From the NCBI GenBank assembly GCA_024291935.2, contig CM044309.1, positions 30,590,001-30,654,000 on the forward strand: DNA of 64,000 nucleotides, given 5' to 3'. Positions 1 to 10,869 of this stretch are shown one piece after another. The notes under the pieces are model-generated. The model was not told the DNA's origin, did not search any database, and saw only the letters and a list, made by a program, of their open reading frames with translations. Each line of letters starts with the position of its first letter. The stretch's first letter is position 1. The position numbers and the translations under genes were made by a program. This DNA comes from Okapia johnstoni. Lineage: Eukaryota; Chordata; Mammalia; Artiodactyla; Giraffidae.

Positions 1-1150
1 GAGAGGCCTTGCTTTTAAATGAACATTGTATTTATCCATTAATTGTATCAGGAAATTGAAGAGACGCTTTGGTTTTATATGTGATTATCTTGATACCTAT
101 TGAATAAAAAAAGTAGCTTTGCCTCATTAGCAGTAAAGTATATAGGGATAATGATGGATCAGTCTAAGTATTATTTCCTTATTTCTGGTTCTAATCACTA
201 TATTTAATAAGGAAGAGCCAGGTTCAATAAAGGATGCATCTGGCTTCAAATGATTAATCAATTTTTATAGAACTCACAAGCTGGCAATTTCTTTGAGACA
301 CTAGACAAGACATTGTGAATCACAACTCACAGCACACATTCCCCAGCCCACTCTACCAGCTTTGCTTTTGCTAATCAGCTTCAATTGTCTATCTTGGGGC
401 ATTTTTTTTAAAAAGGTGCATCCTTTGTCTCTCACATCCTGAATTAATGCTGTAGGTAATTAGCTCTGGGCGTTGAGGTCTCTTTCATCTGCATGCAAGT
501 CAGCTAAAAGATTTCCCTCTGCTGCTTGAAATAGGAATTTCTTCCTTTCATTCCCTCTTTGACTCTTCTTTGAGCTTATTTTAATTAGGATGTCAAATTG
601 TATCATACTGAAGGGAGCTATACTTTTTGAGATTGTTCCAGGATAGGCTTTTATTGAGTTGGGGGGACAATTTTTCTTTGTAATGTCAATTTTTCTTTCC
701 AATTTCTGTGGGCAAGAGATGAACTAGTCTTGTGCATTAACCACAAGGAGGGAGGCGATATGACAGGCTACAGAGGCTGTAGATTGAGATGAAAATGTGG
801 AATAGTAGGAGACAAAAACAGGTGCATGCCAAGATGGGCAGAGCTTGAGTGACTGAGGACAGTTCTTGGAAAAGGAACATAAGCAAAAAAAAAAAAAAAA
901 AATTAAATAAAAATCCTGTGAATTCCAGTTGCCGGGGCATTTTGGCTATTTTAAAAATATGCATGTGTGTTATTTATTGCTGTGTCTCTGGGGACTGGAA
1001 AAGGGACTGCAAACACCTGGTGAGTCTGCTGCCACTCCTGCCTTTTCCTTCCTCGCTAGCTGACATCACTAATCACTCACGACATCTTCCTGCTGAGCCC
1101 ACATGTAGACGCAGACTGCTCCAGACAGTAACCACCAATTGATCAGAGCT
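1..1150. other. Repeat-poor stretch, no gene seen
   Basis: AT-rich unique-looking sequence. It contains an A-run at about 885-900 that continues into an A/T-rich tail. The open frames here (for example 80 codons on the minus strand at 460-702) show no recognisable domain, no flanking splice pattern and no codon bias, so I do not call a gene. Confidence 0.5.
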
Positions 1151-1159
1151 GGCACACAA

Positions 1160-1245
1160 GATGGAATCTATTTGCAATCCCTGGTCTAGAACATTGTAAG
1201 CATTTAATAAATACATGTTGAAATGCACAAATAAATGAAGACATG
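1160..1245 (+). repeat. Possible L2/MIR 3'-end fragment
   Basis: The text around 1190-1230 resembles the common tail of L2/MIR elements (a gtaagcatttaataaatac-like run followed by repeated aaatgaa-type words). It is short and diverged, so the family is uncertain. Confidence 0.35.
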
Positions 1246-1727
1246 CTTCTAGAGATTATGGGACTTCTCTGGTCCCCTTCCCCCTTGCACTTAGAGTGTT
1301 TTTTTTTAATTTATTTATGTTTTCTCAGATGGATTCCAAGGAATCAGATTCAGTATGGTTAATTTAGATGCATCATACTACCCTCCAGCATTATCTAAAG
1401 CAGGGATAAAAATATGTTGCCCTCAAGCTGGGTTTATCCTAGTATTCAGGCACATCTAGACACATCTGGAGGACTGGTGGAGTGGGTCTCAGAATTGCAT
1501 TCCAAAGCATGTAATCTGAATACCTGAGTTTGGATCTAAGACAACTAGTCAAAATAGAAAGGAATGTATACATTTCAATGTTACATTTTCAATTCGTCCC
1601 ACCCTCTCCTTTCCCCACTGTGTCCACAAATCTGTTCTCTACCTCTGCAGCTCTATTTCTGCGCTGCAAATAGGCTCATCAATCGAGAGAATGGCACTGA
1701 AATACATACACTACCATGTTTAAAACT

Positions 1728-1926
1728 GGGGCTTTCCAGGTGGCACTAGTGGTAAGAAATGCGCCTGAAAATGTAGGAGACGCAAGAGATTTGGTTTCGA
1801 TCCCCGGGTTGAGAAGATCCCCTAGAAAGGAAATGGCAACCCACTCCAGTATTCTTGCCTGGGAAACCCCATGGACAGAGGTGCATGGTGGGTCACAAAG
1901 AATCAGACACAACTGAGAGACTGAGG
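1728..1926 (+). mobile_element. Bov-tA SINE
   Basis: A tRNA-derived ruminant SINE. It shows the head (ggctttccaggtggcactag), a diverged B-box-like part (tttcgatccccgggtt), the core word ccactccagtattcttgcc and the 3' end word aatcagacacaactgagag. It is near full length. It abuts an L1 3' tail, so it may have inserted into that L1. Confidence 0.9.
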
Positions 1927-1935
1927 ACAGAGAGA

Positions 1936-2146
1936 TATTTAAACTAGATAGCTAGTGGGAAGTTGTTATATAACACAGGGAGCTCAGGCTGGTGCTCTGT
2001 GATGACCTAGAGGGGTGGGATGTGAGGGCGAGAGGGAGGCTCAAGAGGAAGGAGATATATGGATACTTACGGCCAATTCACATTGTTGTATGGCAGAAAC
2101 CAACACAACATTGTAAAGCAGTTATCTGCCAATTAAAAATAATTGT
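1936..2146 (+). mobile_element. L1 3'UTR tail (cetartiodactyl L1)
   Basis: This is the 3' end of a ruminant L1. Landmarks are gatagctagtgggaag near 1950, ataacacagggagctcag, gatgacctagaggggtggga, the attcacattgttgtatggcag segment and the terminal acattgtaaagcagttat followed by an A-rich end. It is 5'-truncated and has no coding capacity. Confidence 0.8.
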
Positions 2147-2147
2147 T

Positions 2148-2370
2148 TGATGCATGATACAGGGTGCTCGGGGCTGGTGCACCAGGATGACCCAGAGGGA
2201 TGGGATGGGGAGGGAGGTGGGAGAGGAGTTCTGGAAGGGGAAAACGTACACCCATGGTGGATTCATGTCAATGTATGGCAAAACAAATACAAAAATAAAT
2301 AAAGAAAAACAAAGAAAAAAAAAGAATAAGAAGAGAATAATAAAATACTTGCAATAAAAAAAAAAAAATA
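2148..2370 (+). mobile_element. L1_BT-type L1 3' end with A-rich tail
   Basis: A second L1 tail of a different, younger subfamily. Landmarks are tgctcggggctggtgcacc, atgacccagagggatggg and ggattcatgtcaatgtatgg, followed by an A-rich region at about 2295-2370. It sits directly behind the previous L1 tail in the same orientation. Confidence 0.75.
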
Positions 2371-2602
2371 GAAGGGAGGTAAGATCATGAATACTGAATT
2401 CATCACTGATAATTCGTCAGTCCAGTCTGACCTGCCACCTTCTAAGTGAAAGTGGGCTACAATGGAAGATCCAGTAAAAACTACAAAAAAGCTAATTCGA
2501 GGAGGCAATCATGATATGATGCAAGTATCAAGCACTGGGGTCCCTTATCCACATGGTCAGCAAGGCTCTTTGGCAGTATGGGTGGAGACTAGAGATTGAA
2601 AG
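2371..2602. other. Unique spacer
   Basis: Short unique-looking interval between the L1 A-rich tail and an antisense SINE; nothing recognised. Confidence 0.4.
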
Positions 2603-2785
2603 AGAAAGTTGTTTCCAACTCTTCGTGACCCCATGGACTGTAACCACCAGGCTCCTCTGTCCATGGGATTCTCCAGGCAAGAATACTGAAGTGGGTTGCC
2701 ATTCCCTTCTCCAGGGGATCTTCCAGACCCAGGGATCAAAACCAGGTCTCCTGCATTGCAGGCAGATTTTGAGCCACCGGGTAGC
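2603..2785 (-). mobile_element. Bov-tA SINE, antisense
   Basis: Recognised in reverse by ccccatggactgtaacc, ggcaagaatactgaagtgg and the reversed tRNA-like end gcattgcaggcagattttg near 2753-2771. The 3' part of the element is slightly truncated at about 2603. Confidence 0.88.
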
Positions 2786-3846
2786 AAAAGCTATTTTGAA
2801 ACTTTTCATCCTTTTCCTAAACAGGCACCATTGACTCAGCTGCTGTTTTGGGATTGACTCCACTGGGAGATGTCACTGCAGGAAACAGGAGTAGGACAAG
2901 AGAGACAAATAAAAGGCACATCCCACAGGACACATTAGGGAACAAGGCTAATCACTCACAAGTGAAACACCAGTTGAGAACTCACAGAAGTACTTGGGGA
3001 GAAATACCGGGGTTGTCTGCAGGAATTTCTGGGAAGCATCTGGGGACAGCTGAGAAGAAATGTCATTATACTAGTGTGATATATCTTATAAGGATGGAGA
3101 AATTAAGGTTGCAGGCATTTTGAAGATTTTATTAACTTGAGGACATTCACCTAAAGGACCCCCAGTGAAACACATACCTCCACAAAGTATACTTCAAAAA
3201 AGAAACAGTATTTTCTTCATAGCAGCTTAATCATCAAAATGCACTAATTGAATAACTGAGGGCTTACAGCATTTGGCTTCCTGCAAAGGGAATGCCACAG
3301 AATTCAGCCTCAGCCCTCTAGGAATGTGTACAAATTCAAAATACCTGTACACCTCCTAACAGCCATATAGAAACCTCAAAGCAATGCACGGATTGTTGGC
3401 ACATTTCTGTCACATATAGGTCATTTTGCTAAGAGGATTGCAAGCTGCTTTTAAGCACATGAATATATTATCCAATTTTCTTGACAGAAATAAAAGCTAA
3501 GAAATTCAAAATGACAGGAGCCAGGTCTGTGTGGCTATAGGGGAATCAAAGCAGTCTAGAAAATTTGATTAACTCAATTTTCCCCAGTTCCTTAGGGAAG
3601 CTTCAGAAATCAAAATTACTGTTTAATAGTCCAAACAGTCAATTTGAATTGAAAAGACCTCTCTGACCTTTCTGCGCTTGGTTTTGAGATGTGATCTTAC
3701 CTGAAGGGTTGGAGCCAACAGAAGAAGAGACATAATAGCAATACTGAGCCTTCAAAATACAAAGAAATTCCTATCGCCTCTGAACACTCAGGCCAAAGTA
3801 AGAAAGCAATGAAATCAGAGATTTCAGCAGGAAACTCGATGTCCCT
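2786..3846. other. Repeat-poor stretch, no gene seen
   Basis: About 1 kb of unique-looking sequence. The 91-codon plus-strand frame at 2848-3123 has no recognisable domain. The part around 3430-3530 has a weak antisense MIR flavour, too weak to call. Confidence 0.45.
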
Positions 3847-4059
3847 GTGCTGTGTGCTCAGTCCTTCAGTTGTGTCTGACTCTGAGGCCCCATGGACTGT
3901 AGCCCACCAGGCTCCTCTGTTGATGGGGATTCTTCAGGCAAGAATACTAGAGTGGGTTGCCATGCCCTCCTCCAGGGGATCCTCCCAACCCAAGGATTGA
4001 ACCCAAATCTCCTGCACTGTAGGCGGATTCCTTACTGTCTGAGCCACCAGGGAAGCCCA
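3847..4059 (-). mobile_element. Bov-tA SINE, antisense
   Basis: Near-complete reverse copy, starting with tgtgctcagtccttcagttg and ending gagccaccagggaagccc. It is followed without a gap by a second partial unit. Confidence 0.9.
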
Positions 4060-4186
4060 AGGCCCAAGAATACTAGAGTAGGTAGCCTATCTCTTCTCCA
4101 GGAGATCTTCCTGACCCAGGAATCGAACCAGGGTCTCCTGCATTGCAGGCAGATTCTTGACCAGCTGAGCTACCAGAGAAGCCCCC
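4060..4186 (-). mobile_element. Partial Bov-tA/Bov-A unit, antisense
   Basis: A second SINE unit containing gcattgcaggcagattcttg and ending gctaccagagaagcccc. It lacks the 3' half present in its neighbour. The pair could be a dimeric Bov-A2-like element or two successive insertions. Confidence 0.8.
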
Positions 4187-4239
4187 TGGATTAGCCCTAA
4201 TCCTCCTTGATTTCTCTAAAGAATGAAGTCATGTGAGCC

Positions 4240-4432
4240 AGTGTGGCATAAAGCCATTCTCAACCTTACAGTTCATCAGGACCAACTGAAGAACCTGTTA
4301 TAACAGAATTCCTGGGCCCCACCCCCAGAGTTTCTGATTTGTAAGTCTGGGCTAGGGACCAACATTTTTCATTTCTAAGAAATTCTCAGATGATGCTTAA
4401 CGGAGAGTGCAATTTGAAAGACACTTGTGAAA
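4240..4432 (+). mobile_element. MER5A-like hAT-Charlie MITE
   Basis: Recognised by the conserved central block cctgggccccacccccagag at about 4312-4331, followed by tttctgatttgtaagtctgg, flanked by degraded terminal parts (attctcaacctt near 4255). It is a non-autonomous DNA transposon fossil of general mammalian age. Confidence 0.8.
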
Positions 4433-4638
4433 TGATTGATTACTACTGTCTGTCTAAATCAGTCATCTCATTGGGTTTGTAAAATGATGATTTTCTAATT
4501 TTATCCTTTGGTTTGCATTTTGTCTGTGGAAATTATTCTGTGTAGAACTTTCCTTTATCCACGAAAGCTATGTGTTACCTTCTGAAATATACCTCAAACC
4601 AGAAAGGCAAGATAATTGTTTAATGCTCTTGTTTTGGT
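4433..4638. other. Unique spacer
   Basis: Unique-looking sequence between MER5A and an L1 fragment; no feature recognised. Confidence 0.4.
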
Positions 4639-5115
4639 ATATATACACAATGGCATATTACTCAGCCATAAAAAAGAACGAAATTGGGTCATTTGTAGAG
4701 ATGTGCTTGGGCCTAGAGACGGTCATACAGAGTGAAGTAAGTCAGAAAGAGAAAAACAAATATTGTATATTAATGCATGTATGTGGAATCTAGAAAAATT
4801 ATATAGATGGTCTTATTTGAAAAACAGAAATAGAAACACAGATTTAGAGAACAAATGTATGAATACCAAGGAGGAATGGAAGGTGGGATGAATTTGGAGA
4901 TTGGGATAAACATATATACACTATCAATACTATGTATCAAATAGATGACTAATGAGAATGTACTGTATACAAAGGGAACTTTACTCAGTGCTGTGATGAC
5001 CTAAATGGGAAGGAAACCCAAAAGAGAGGGGAAATGTATATACATATCTCATTCACTTTGCTGTACAGAAGAAACTAACATTGTAAAACAATTATACTTC
5101 AAGAAAACATTTTAA
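4639..5115 (+). mobile_element. L1 3' end: end of ORF2 plus 3'UTR
   Basis: The first part still translates to the L1 ORF2 C-terminal signature (MAYYSAIKKNEI, about 4650-4685). After it come the 3'UTR landmarks: agatttagagaacaaatgta, atgactaatgagaatgta, gatgacctaaatgggaagg, attcactttgctgtacag and acattgtaaaacaattatac. The copy is 5'-truncated and inactive. Confidence 0.85.
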
Positions 5116-5249
5116 AATGAATATCTTAAAAAGCAACTCTGAATTCTGGTATGAGTATCTGAGGAGTTTGGTGTTTTGTTTTAATAAACAATTTACTGGA
5201 CTCAAAGTACAAAGTTTGTATCACCCACAAAGTGTCCTTTTAGTAGTAG

Positions 5250-6140
5250 GTTTGTGATTTATTTCATTTCAGGAAAGTTTTTTTCTTTTTACATACTGCT
5301 ATAAATGTTGTTCTCATTTAGGATCTCCAATAGCATATGTGTTGGTTCTATTCTGCCTATCTTTCACATTTTCTTGAATATTTTTTGTCTCTATTTCCAC
5401 TTCATTATTTTCACTATTTTCCCTTGAACGTATAGCTCCCATATTAAGCTTTCTTTGTCTACTTGCTTTTGCCTTCCTTCTAATTCAGTATTTTTTTTTT
5501 CTGAAACAGTTCACACAATTTCTTTCATTTCTTTGGAAAAAAAAAAATCTCCTTCTGCTTTCCAGTCACCTTATTTCTGAAATGCTTGTTTCTGTTTTTC
5601 TTACACTGTTTTGGTGATATCTAAATTTCTTTTTATTGAATTTGAAATATCTGGTTTCAATTTTAATATTCTTCGTGGACAAAAATATGTGTTTTTTCCC
5701 CAATGTTTTTATGTGCATAGAGGTCTGTGGTTCATCTTCATCTTTTACCTTATAGTATCTTTTCATAATTCTTTCTTTTTCCTTGTTTAAATAGCACTAT
5801 TAGGAGGAAGTTCTTTTGCAGAAGTTGAAGGTGGGCCAGGGAAGCATTCTCAGATTCACAGCTCAAGGGAGCACTCTTCTATGGTTACAGAGAAGTATTT
5901 TAAAAATGGCATTTTAAAAATCTGTTTCTCTGCCTCTCTGGGCTAAGCCTAGTTCAGCAAAGCTTCCTGTTTCTCTCATCTTATTTTCTAAAGCTTTGTC
6001 TTCCAAAGTGTTATCCTCACCTGTACCAGCTTTTACAGTTCTTTTTTGGACTATGCCCCCTGGATCTCTCTGTCTCACAAGTATTTGTACCTGCATTATC
6101 ACTGGGATTAATGGTGTTCCCATCTTAAGCAACATGAATT
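5250..6140 (-). mobile_element. Possible antisense old L1/HAL1 remnant
   Basis: A T-rich stretch whose reverse complement reads like the 5' or ORF1 region of old mammalian L1/HAL1 elements. Minus-strand frames at 5566-5766 and 5914-6135 are lysine/glutamate-rich. The similarity is impressionistic; plain AT-rich unique DNA is the alternative. Confidence 0.35.
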
Positions 6141-6274
6141 CGGTTCCAAGTAGGTTTTTTTCAGCATAGGTCTATGTCCTACTGATAGGATGCTCCGGGA
6201 TTCTTGAAGCATGGGATGCTACAGCACTGCTTGAATTTCCTGTGGTTTCTGTAATAGTTTCCCACAGTTGTTGT

Positions 6275-6298
6275 TGTTTTTTTTTTTTTTTTTTTTTT
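6275..6298 (+). repeat. Poly(T) run
   Basis: Homopolymer T-run of about 20 bases. It could be the tail of an antisense retroposon, but no recognisable body is attached. Confidence 0.7.
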
Positions 6299-6665
6299 GC
6301 ACTTACTCATGCAAAAAGGAACCCTCTGAAGACTGTTCTAATTTTTCCCCAGTTCTTTTCAGATTTGTTTACTTAGGTTTTTACTTACTAGGCAGTCTTC
6401 ACCTTTGGGAACACACCAACAATTTCTGTGTTAAGGCCATGGGCTCCTCCCAGCCTGCTCTTTCTCTGTCATTGATGCTGTAGAGTTGCTGGTCCCTAAA
6501 GACACTGATCTCTTGGATTGAAAATTAACTCATTTCTTGACAAGCAGTCAGGAAAGGTTGCAACTGGATTCCATCACATAGAATTTTCTGAGGCAAGTCA
6601 CATGACATGCATAGGACAAGTGGGGGGAGAAATTCCAAACATTCAAATGAGCTTATGTTTCTTTA
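6299..6665. other. Unique stretch, no gene seen
   Basis: Unique-looking sequence between the T-run and a probable L2. No coding or repeat signal recognised. Confidence 0.4.
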
Positions 6666-6965
6666 TGTAAATTCCTATCCATCTTTCAGGGTTCACTGAA
6701 AATGTTCCTTCAGGAAATCTTCTGTGGTCCTTGAGATTCCTGTCCATTGATTGCCTTTCATTTATTTTCACAGTGCATATTTTTGTTAACGTGTTTGTAT
6801 ACCTTTATTATGGACATTTTCATGTTTTATTATAATTTTTTACTCACATAATGATTCCTGACTATATTTAAAGATACTCCAAGATATGTCTATATTTCTA
6901 ATGTCTTTTTTCATATACCCAAAGCCTACTAGGCATCCAAGTGTTTAATTAAATTCATTATCAAA
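6666..6965 (+). repeat. L2-like fragment
   Basis: The order catctttcagggttcactga, ttccttcaggaaatcttctg and gtgtttgtatacct resembles the 3' region of L2 LINEs. The very 3' end is probably just before the SINE that starts near 6972. Strongly diverged. Confidence 0.45.
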
Positions 6966-6971
6966 TATTTA

Positions 6972-7187
6972 TAGGACTGCCCTGGTGGCTCAGTGGTAAA
7001 GAATTTCACCTGCCAAGCAGAAGATGCAGATTCGATCCCTTGGTCCTGAATGTCCCCTGTAGAAGGAAATGGAAACTCACTTCACTCCAGTATTCTTGCC
7101 TGGGAAATCTCATGGACAGAGAACTGGTGGGCTACAGACCATGGGGTTGCAAAACAGTCAGACACGACTTAGTGACTAAACAAAATC
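6972..7187 (+). mobile_element. Bov-tA SINE
   Basis: Near full length: ctgccctggtggctcagtgg, agattcgatcccttggtc, a core with ctccagtattcttgcctgg, and a 3' end with cagtcagacacgacttagtg followed by an acaaaatc tail. Confidence 0.9.
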
Positions 7188-7510
7188 AAATATAAAGTAT
7201 TTGCTATGGGTCAGGCACTGTTAAGGATGCTGAAAATTCAAAAATCAATTGAAAATGTATCTATTTGACAAATGTGGGGCAGTTACTATATTCTCCTAAA
7301 GTTTCTACTAATATACAAGAAAAAAATTGTCCTTGCGCTTTCTGTCTGTCTGATTGTGGTTTCTAGACTGAATGGGGAAAGACAGGGGAAAATCATAATA
7401 ACACAGGGAAAAACAAGGAGGGGGAAGTTTTGCAACTCAGAAATAAACTTGTAAACAGTAAAGAGCCTTTTGCTTCCAAAAAATAATAGAAAAATTTTTT
7501 TTTTTTTTAA
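7188..7510. other. Unique stretch ending in A/T-rich runs
   Basis: A short region at 7200-7240 (gggtcaggcactgtt) recalls an old mammalian repeat. The rest is unique and ends in a T-run at about 7495-7508. No gene seen. Confidence 0.4.
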
Positions 7511-7627
7511 AGTGAGTTGGAGTAGAGATGAAGATGCCAGAGTGGGAAGATGTAGACAGCAACTCCCTCCAGGAACATATCAAAAATACATCTACATGTG
7601 GATCAGTTCTGACTGAAAACTAACTGG
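7511..7627 (+). mobile_element. L1 5'UTR fragment
   Basis: Matches the start-region style of artiodactyl L1 5'UTRs: gatgaagatgccagagtggg, aactccctccaggaacat and aaaatacatctacatgtgg. It is joined directly to L1 3'UTR sequence, so the body of the element is missing. Confidence 0.6.
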
Positions 7628-7972
7628 AGATTGGCAGAAAGGAAAATGGCACAGATGAACTTATTTGCAAAACAGAAATTGAGACACGGACATGGCTAAC
7701 AAATTTACAGATACCAAAGGTGGAAGGGAGGGTGGGAAGAACTGGGGGATTGGGATTGACATGTACACTGCTAGGTATAAAATTTATAACTAATTAGAAC
7801 CTACCAAATAACATAGGGAACTATACTCAGTGTTCTGCGGTGACCTAAATAGGAAGAAAAACCCCCAAAAGAGGGGATATATGTAAGCATATAGCTGATT
7901 CACTTTGCTGTACAGCAGAAACTAACACAAAATTGTAAAGCAACTATACTTCAATAAAAAAGAAAGAGATAA
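7628..7972 (+). mobile_element. L1 3'UTR tail
   Basis: Landmarks are gatgaacttatttgcaaaac, gggattgacatgtacactgc, ataacatagggaactatac, gattcactttgctgtacagc and attgtaaagcaactatactt followed by an A-rich end. Same orientation as the flanking L1 pieces. Confidence 0.85.
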
Positions 7973-8470
7973 ACAGAATTGCCAGGCCAGATAAACAAAT
8001 TGCCTTTAGCCAGGCTCATTAAGAAAAAAAGAGAAAAGACCAAAATAAACAAAATAAGAAGTGAAAGAGGACAAATTAAAACTGAATCCCAGAGATACAA
8101 AAAGACTTAAGAAAATACCATATTCAGTTACACTCTAACAAACTGGGCAATCTTAAAGAAATGGACATATTTCTAGAAACAATCTTTCAAGACTGATTCA
8201 GGAAGAAATAGACAATTTAACAGACTGGTCACTAGTAGTGAAGTGAATTACTAATCAAAAAATTCCCAGCAAACCAAAGTCTAGGACTGGATAGTTTCAC
8301 AGGGGAATTCTAATAAACACATAAACAAGAGCTAATACCTATCTTTCCCAATCTACTCCAAAAAGTAGGAGGGAACATTTGAAAATTCTTTCTATGGGGC
8401 TACCATTACCCTGACACCAAAACCATCAAAACCAAACAAAGAAACCACAAAGAAGAAAATTACTGCATGA
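7973..8470 (+). mobile_element. L1 ORF2 fragment (start of RT domain), decayed
   Basis: DNA-level similarity to the L1 ORF2 segment leading into and covering the first part of the reverse transcriptase: ggctcattaagaaaaaaaga, a diverged version of the SPGPDGFTAEF-encoding stretch around 8275-8310, and ctaccattaccctgacacca. Multiple stops and frameshifts are present. Confidence 0.75.
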
Positions 8471-8639
8471 CACTGCACGGTTTTTATACATTTCTTATTC
8501 TGCTTATTTCTTCCTAAATTATTTCAAATGCCTATATACCTACTAGTGTACACTCAATTCCCCTAAACCACGGAGAAGAGGAAAAGAAAGGTCATAGCCT
8601 ATAAAAATGAATAAAGCTATATATTATTGAATTATTTTT

Positions 8640-9072
8640 CAGCAAATATTCACCCTTCCCCTCCCTTGGAGTGAAGTATATTTCTCCTGGTCCACTGATA
8701 CAAGATTATACCATGTGCTTTGCCCAAAGGAATATGAGCGAAAGCGACACTGTACCTATTCCACACTGAGGTTTTAAAAAGTATATATAGCAAGTTTCTT
8801 GCAGCCTTGATGCATTCCTGCATTTTGCCATGGGAAGAGCATACCCAGGTAGGTGCTGCCCCATGATCCTGGATCCTGGAAGGATAGGTGCAAGGAACTG
8901 ATATGAACCTGACCTTTAACCTGAAGAGAAGCTGGGCTCAACTGACCTGCAGTCTGTAAGCAAAAACTAATTTACATATTCACGAGTAAGAAAGTACTTA
9001 AGAGTAGTTGCTATGTTTGTTGTTATAAGCCATTGATATATGGAGATTTCCTTTATACAGTGTTATTGCAAC
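8640..9072 (+). mobile_element. MLT1-like MaLR LTR (left part)
   Basis: The MLT1 layout is visible: gctttgcccaaaggaatatg (the primate-style gaccaatagaatgtggc block, diverged), a middle with gatcctggatcctgg, and the end block gttgttataagccattga. The LTR is interrupted at 9073 by a SINE. Confidence 0.6.
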
Positions 9073-9284
9073 CAGGCTTCCCCAGTGGTTCAGTGGTAAA
9101 GAATCCACCTGCCAATGCAGGCGATACGGGTTTCATCCCTGGGTCGGGAAGATCTCTTGGAGAAGGAAATGGCAACCCACTTCAGTATTCTGGCCTGGGA
9201 AATTCTATGAACAAAGGAGCCTGGTGGGCTACAGTCTACAGGGTCACAGAAGAGTCGGACACAGCTTAGTGATTAAACAACAAT
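9073..9284 (+). mobile_element. Bov-tA SINE inside an MLT1
   Basis: Full-length plus-strand copy: ggcttccccagtggttcagt, a core with gcaacccacttcagtattct, and a 3' end with agtcggacacagcttagtga followed by an acaacaat tail. It divides the MLT1 LTR near its 3' end. Confidence 0.9.
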
Positions 9285-9318
9285 GACTGTAAGAACTGTT
9301 GACTGATACTACAAATGT
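9285..9318 (+). mobile_element. MLT1-like LTR, terminal remnant
   Basis: The words gaactgttgactgatac after the SINE resemble the extreme end of an MLT1 LTR, which puts the SINE inside the LTR. Confidence 0.4.
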
Positions 9319-10291
9319 GCAGTACTTAAAGTTCTCATGCATCTTTGATGGCCAGCCTCTCAGGGCTCTCAGAGATCCTCAGCTTCACCAAATCTTTCCC
9401 ACTTTAGCAATGGATTCGTATGGCTGAGAATAGACTTGCTTATTTTGAGTTCAAGACCTTCAGAGGATTCAAGACTGATGGAAAGCCGGAGAATGGTCCG
9501 AGATGCAGGTGGCCATGCCTACGTACAAGTGGACGCATCATTAACTTCAAAAGCAATAAATTAAACTGACTGTTCACTTGATTATCATATCCTTAATGAA
9601 ATAAAATTAACTTTCTAATAATTAGCTGCAAATTTCTAATGTGTTTATCTTTACCATATGCTTCCCAGCTCTGCTAAGTTGAAAGCCTCAAATCCATCAA
9701 CCAATAAATAGTTCCTTGGGTTTCACTTCAGGGACCAATTAAAACTATCAACATGTTTTCTTCCATTACACTGGGACTTTTACTTCCAGCTGTTGGGATC
9801 TGGGCTTCTAAAAGTATGAAGCATGATTATCCAGGAAGAAGGCACTTGAGACAATTGGAGGGAAACAGATTCTATTGAAAGCTGGTTTACGCAAGCGTAG
9901 TGGTTCTGCCCTCCCTGCTTTATTCTGAGGGCACATGCTTTACTGAACATTTGGTACATAATACAGCTGGCAATGCAGCAGGAAAGGTGCTGCTCCTAAA
10001 CCTGGAGGGAGAGCTCCTGGCAGATAATCCAAGAGCTGGTAATTTATCACTTACACAGGCAGAGCTCCTTTGGAGGATCTGCTTTTACGTCTCCTGTTCT
10101 GTAAAACTTTCCACTCAAGACTTGGGTAAATGTTTTCCAGATGGTATCTATCATGGTGTTACCTGCTAATAGGATTCAAGGACAAGTAACTGAATTAATT
10201 AGCAAGTCAAAAAGGAAAGGAAGCATGACTGTATGTGAAAGAAGAAAAAGAAGGAAACTCAGGGCTCTTTAATCAAAAGTCAAGGTCATTG
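9319..10291. other. Repeat-poor stretch, no gene seen
   Basis: Nearly 1 kb without a recognised repeat. A 89-codon plus-strand frame at 9900-10169 has no domain, no signal peptide-like start and no coding support. Confidence 0.45.
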
Positions 10292-10573
10292 AGCAAAGAC
10301 AAATATCTTATGATACTGCTTATATTCGGAATCTAAAATAAAATGACACAAATTAACTTATTTACAAAACAGAAACAGACTCACAGACTTAGAGAAGTAC
10401 TTATGGTTACTGGGGGAAAGGGGAGAAGAGGGGGCTAAGGATAGTCAGGGAGTTTGGGATTGACATGTACACACTGCTGTATTTTAAATGGATGACCAAC
10501 AAGGACCTACTGTATAGCAGTGAACTCTGCTCAATATTACGGAACAACCTAAATGGGAAAAAATTTGAAAAAT
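10292..10573 (+). mobile_element. L1 3' end, left part
   Basis: Contains gcaaagacaaatatcttatg, aacttatttacaaaacagaa, gggattgacatgtacacact, gacctactgtatagcag and caacctaaatgggaaaaaat. It continues after a SINE insertion. Confidence 0.85.
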
Positions 10574-10708
10574 CCCTGGCTTGGGCAGATCCCCTGGAAA
10601 AGGGAAAGGCTACCCACTCTAGTGTTCTGGCCTGGAGAATTCTGTGGACTGTATAGTCCATGGGGTCCCAAAGAGTCAGACATGACTGAGCGACTTTCAC
10701 TTTCACTG
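10574..10708 (+). mobile_element. Bov-A2-type SINE fragment inside L1
   Basis: A 5'-truncated SINE: cagatcccctggaaaaggg, ctacccactctagtgttctg, and a 3' end agcgactttcactttcact, which is characteristic of the Bov-A2 group. It interrupts the L1 3'UTR. Confidence 0.85.
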
Positions 10709-10816
10709 AATACATGTATATATATAAATGAATCACTTTGCTGTACATCTGAAGCTAACGCAACATTATTAATCAACTGTACTCCAACATAAAATTTAAA
10801 ATTAAAAAAAAAAAAA
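10709..10816 (+). mobile_element. L1 3' end, right part
   Basis: The L1 tail resumes with gaatacatgtatatatataa, aatcactttgctgtacatct and ttattaatcaactgtactcc and ends in a poly(A) stretch at about 10802-10816. Confidence 0.85.
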
Positions 10817-10869
10817 ATTGAAAGAGTGAGGGTCATTTAGGAAAAAGGGACTTGATCGGATGTCAAGAA

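Noticed and set aside
460..702. 80-codon minus-strand frame, lysine-rich
   Set aside because: No recognisable domain, no coding bias or splice context; AT-rich DNA often gives such frames.
1728..1926. tRNA-like box A/B signals in this and the other Bov-tA heads
   Set aside because: These are the tRNA-derived promoters of SINEs; none folds as a complete functional tRNA and all are embedded in SINE bodies.
5250..6140. T-rich segment considered as a matrix-attachment or regulatory region
   Set aside because: Composition alone is not evidence; an antisense old L1 remnant explains it at least as well.
9900..10169. 89-codon plus-strand frame with a balanced composition
   Set aside because: No homology recognised, no flanking exon signals, and it does not exceed chance length for this base composition.
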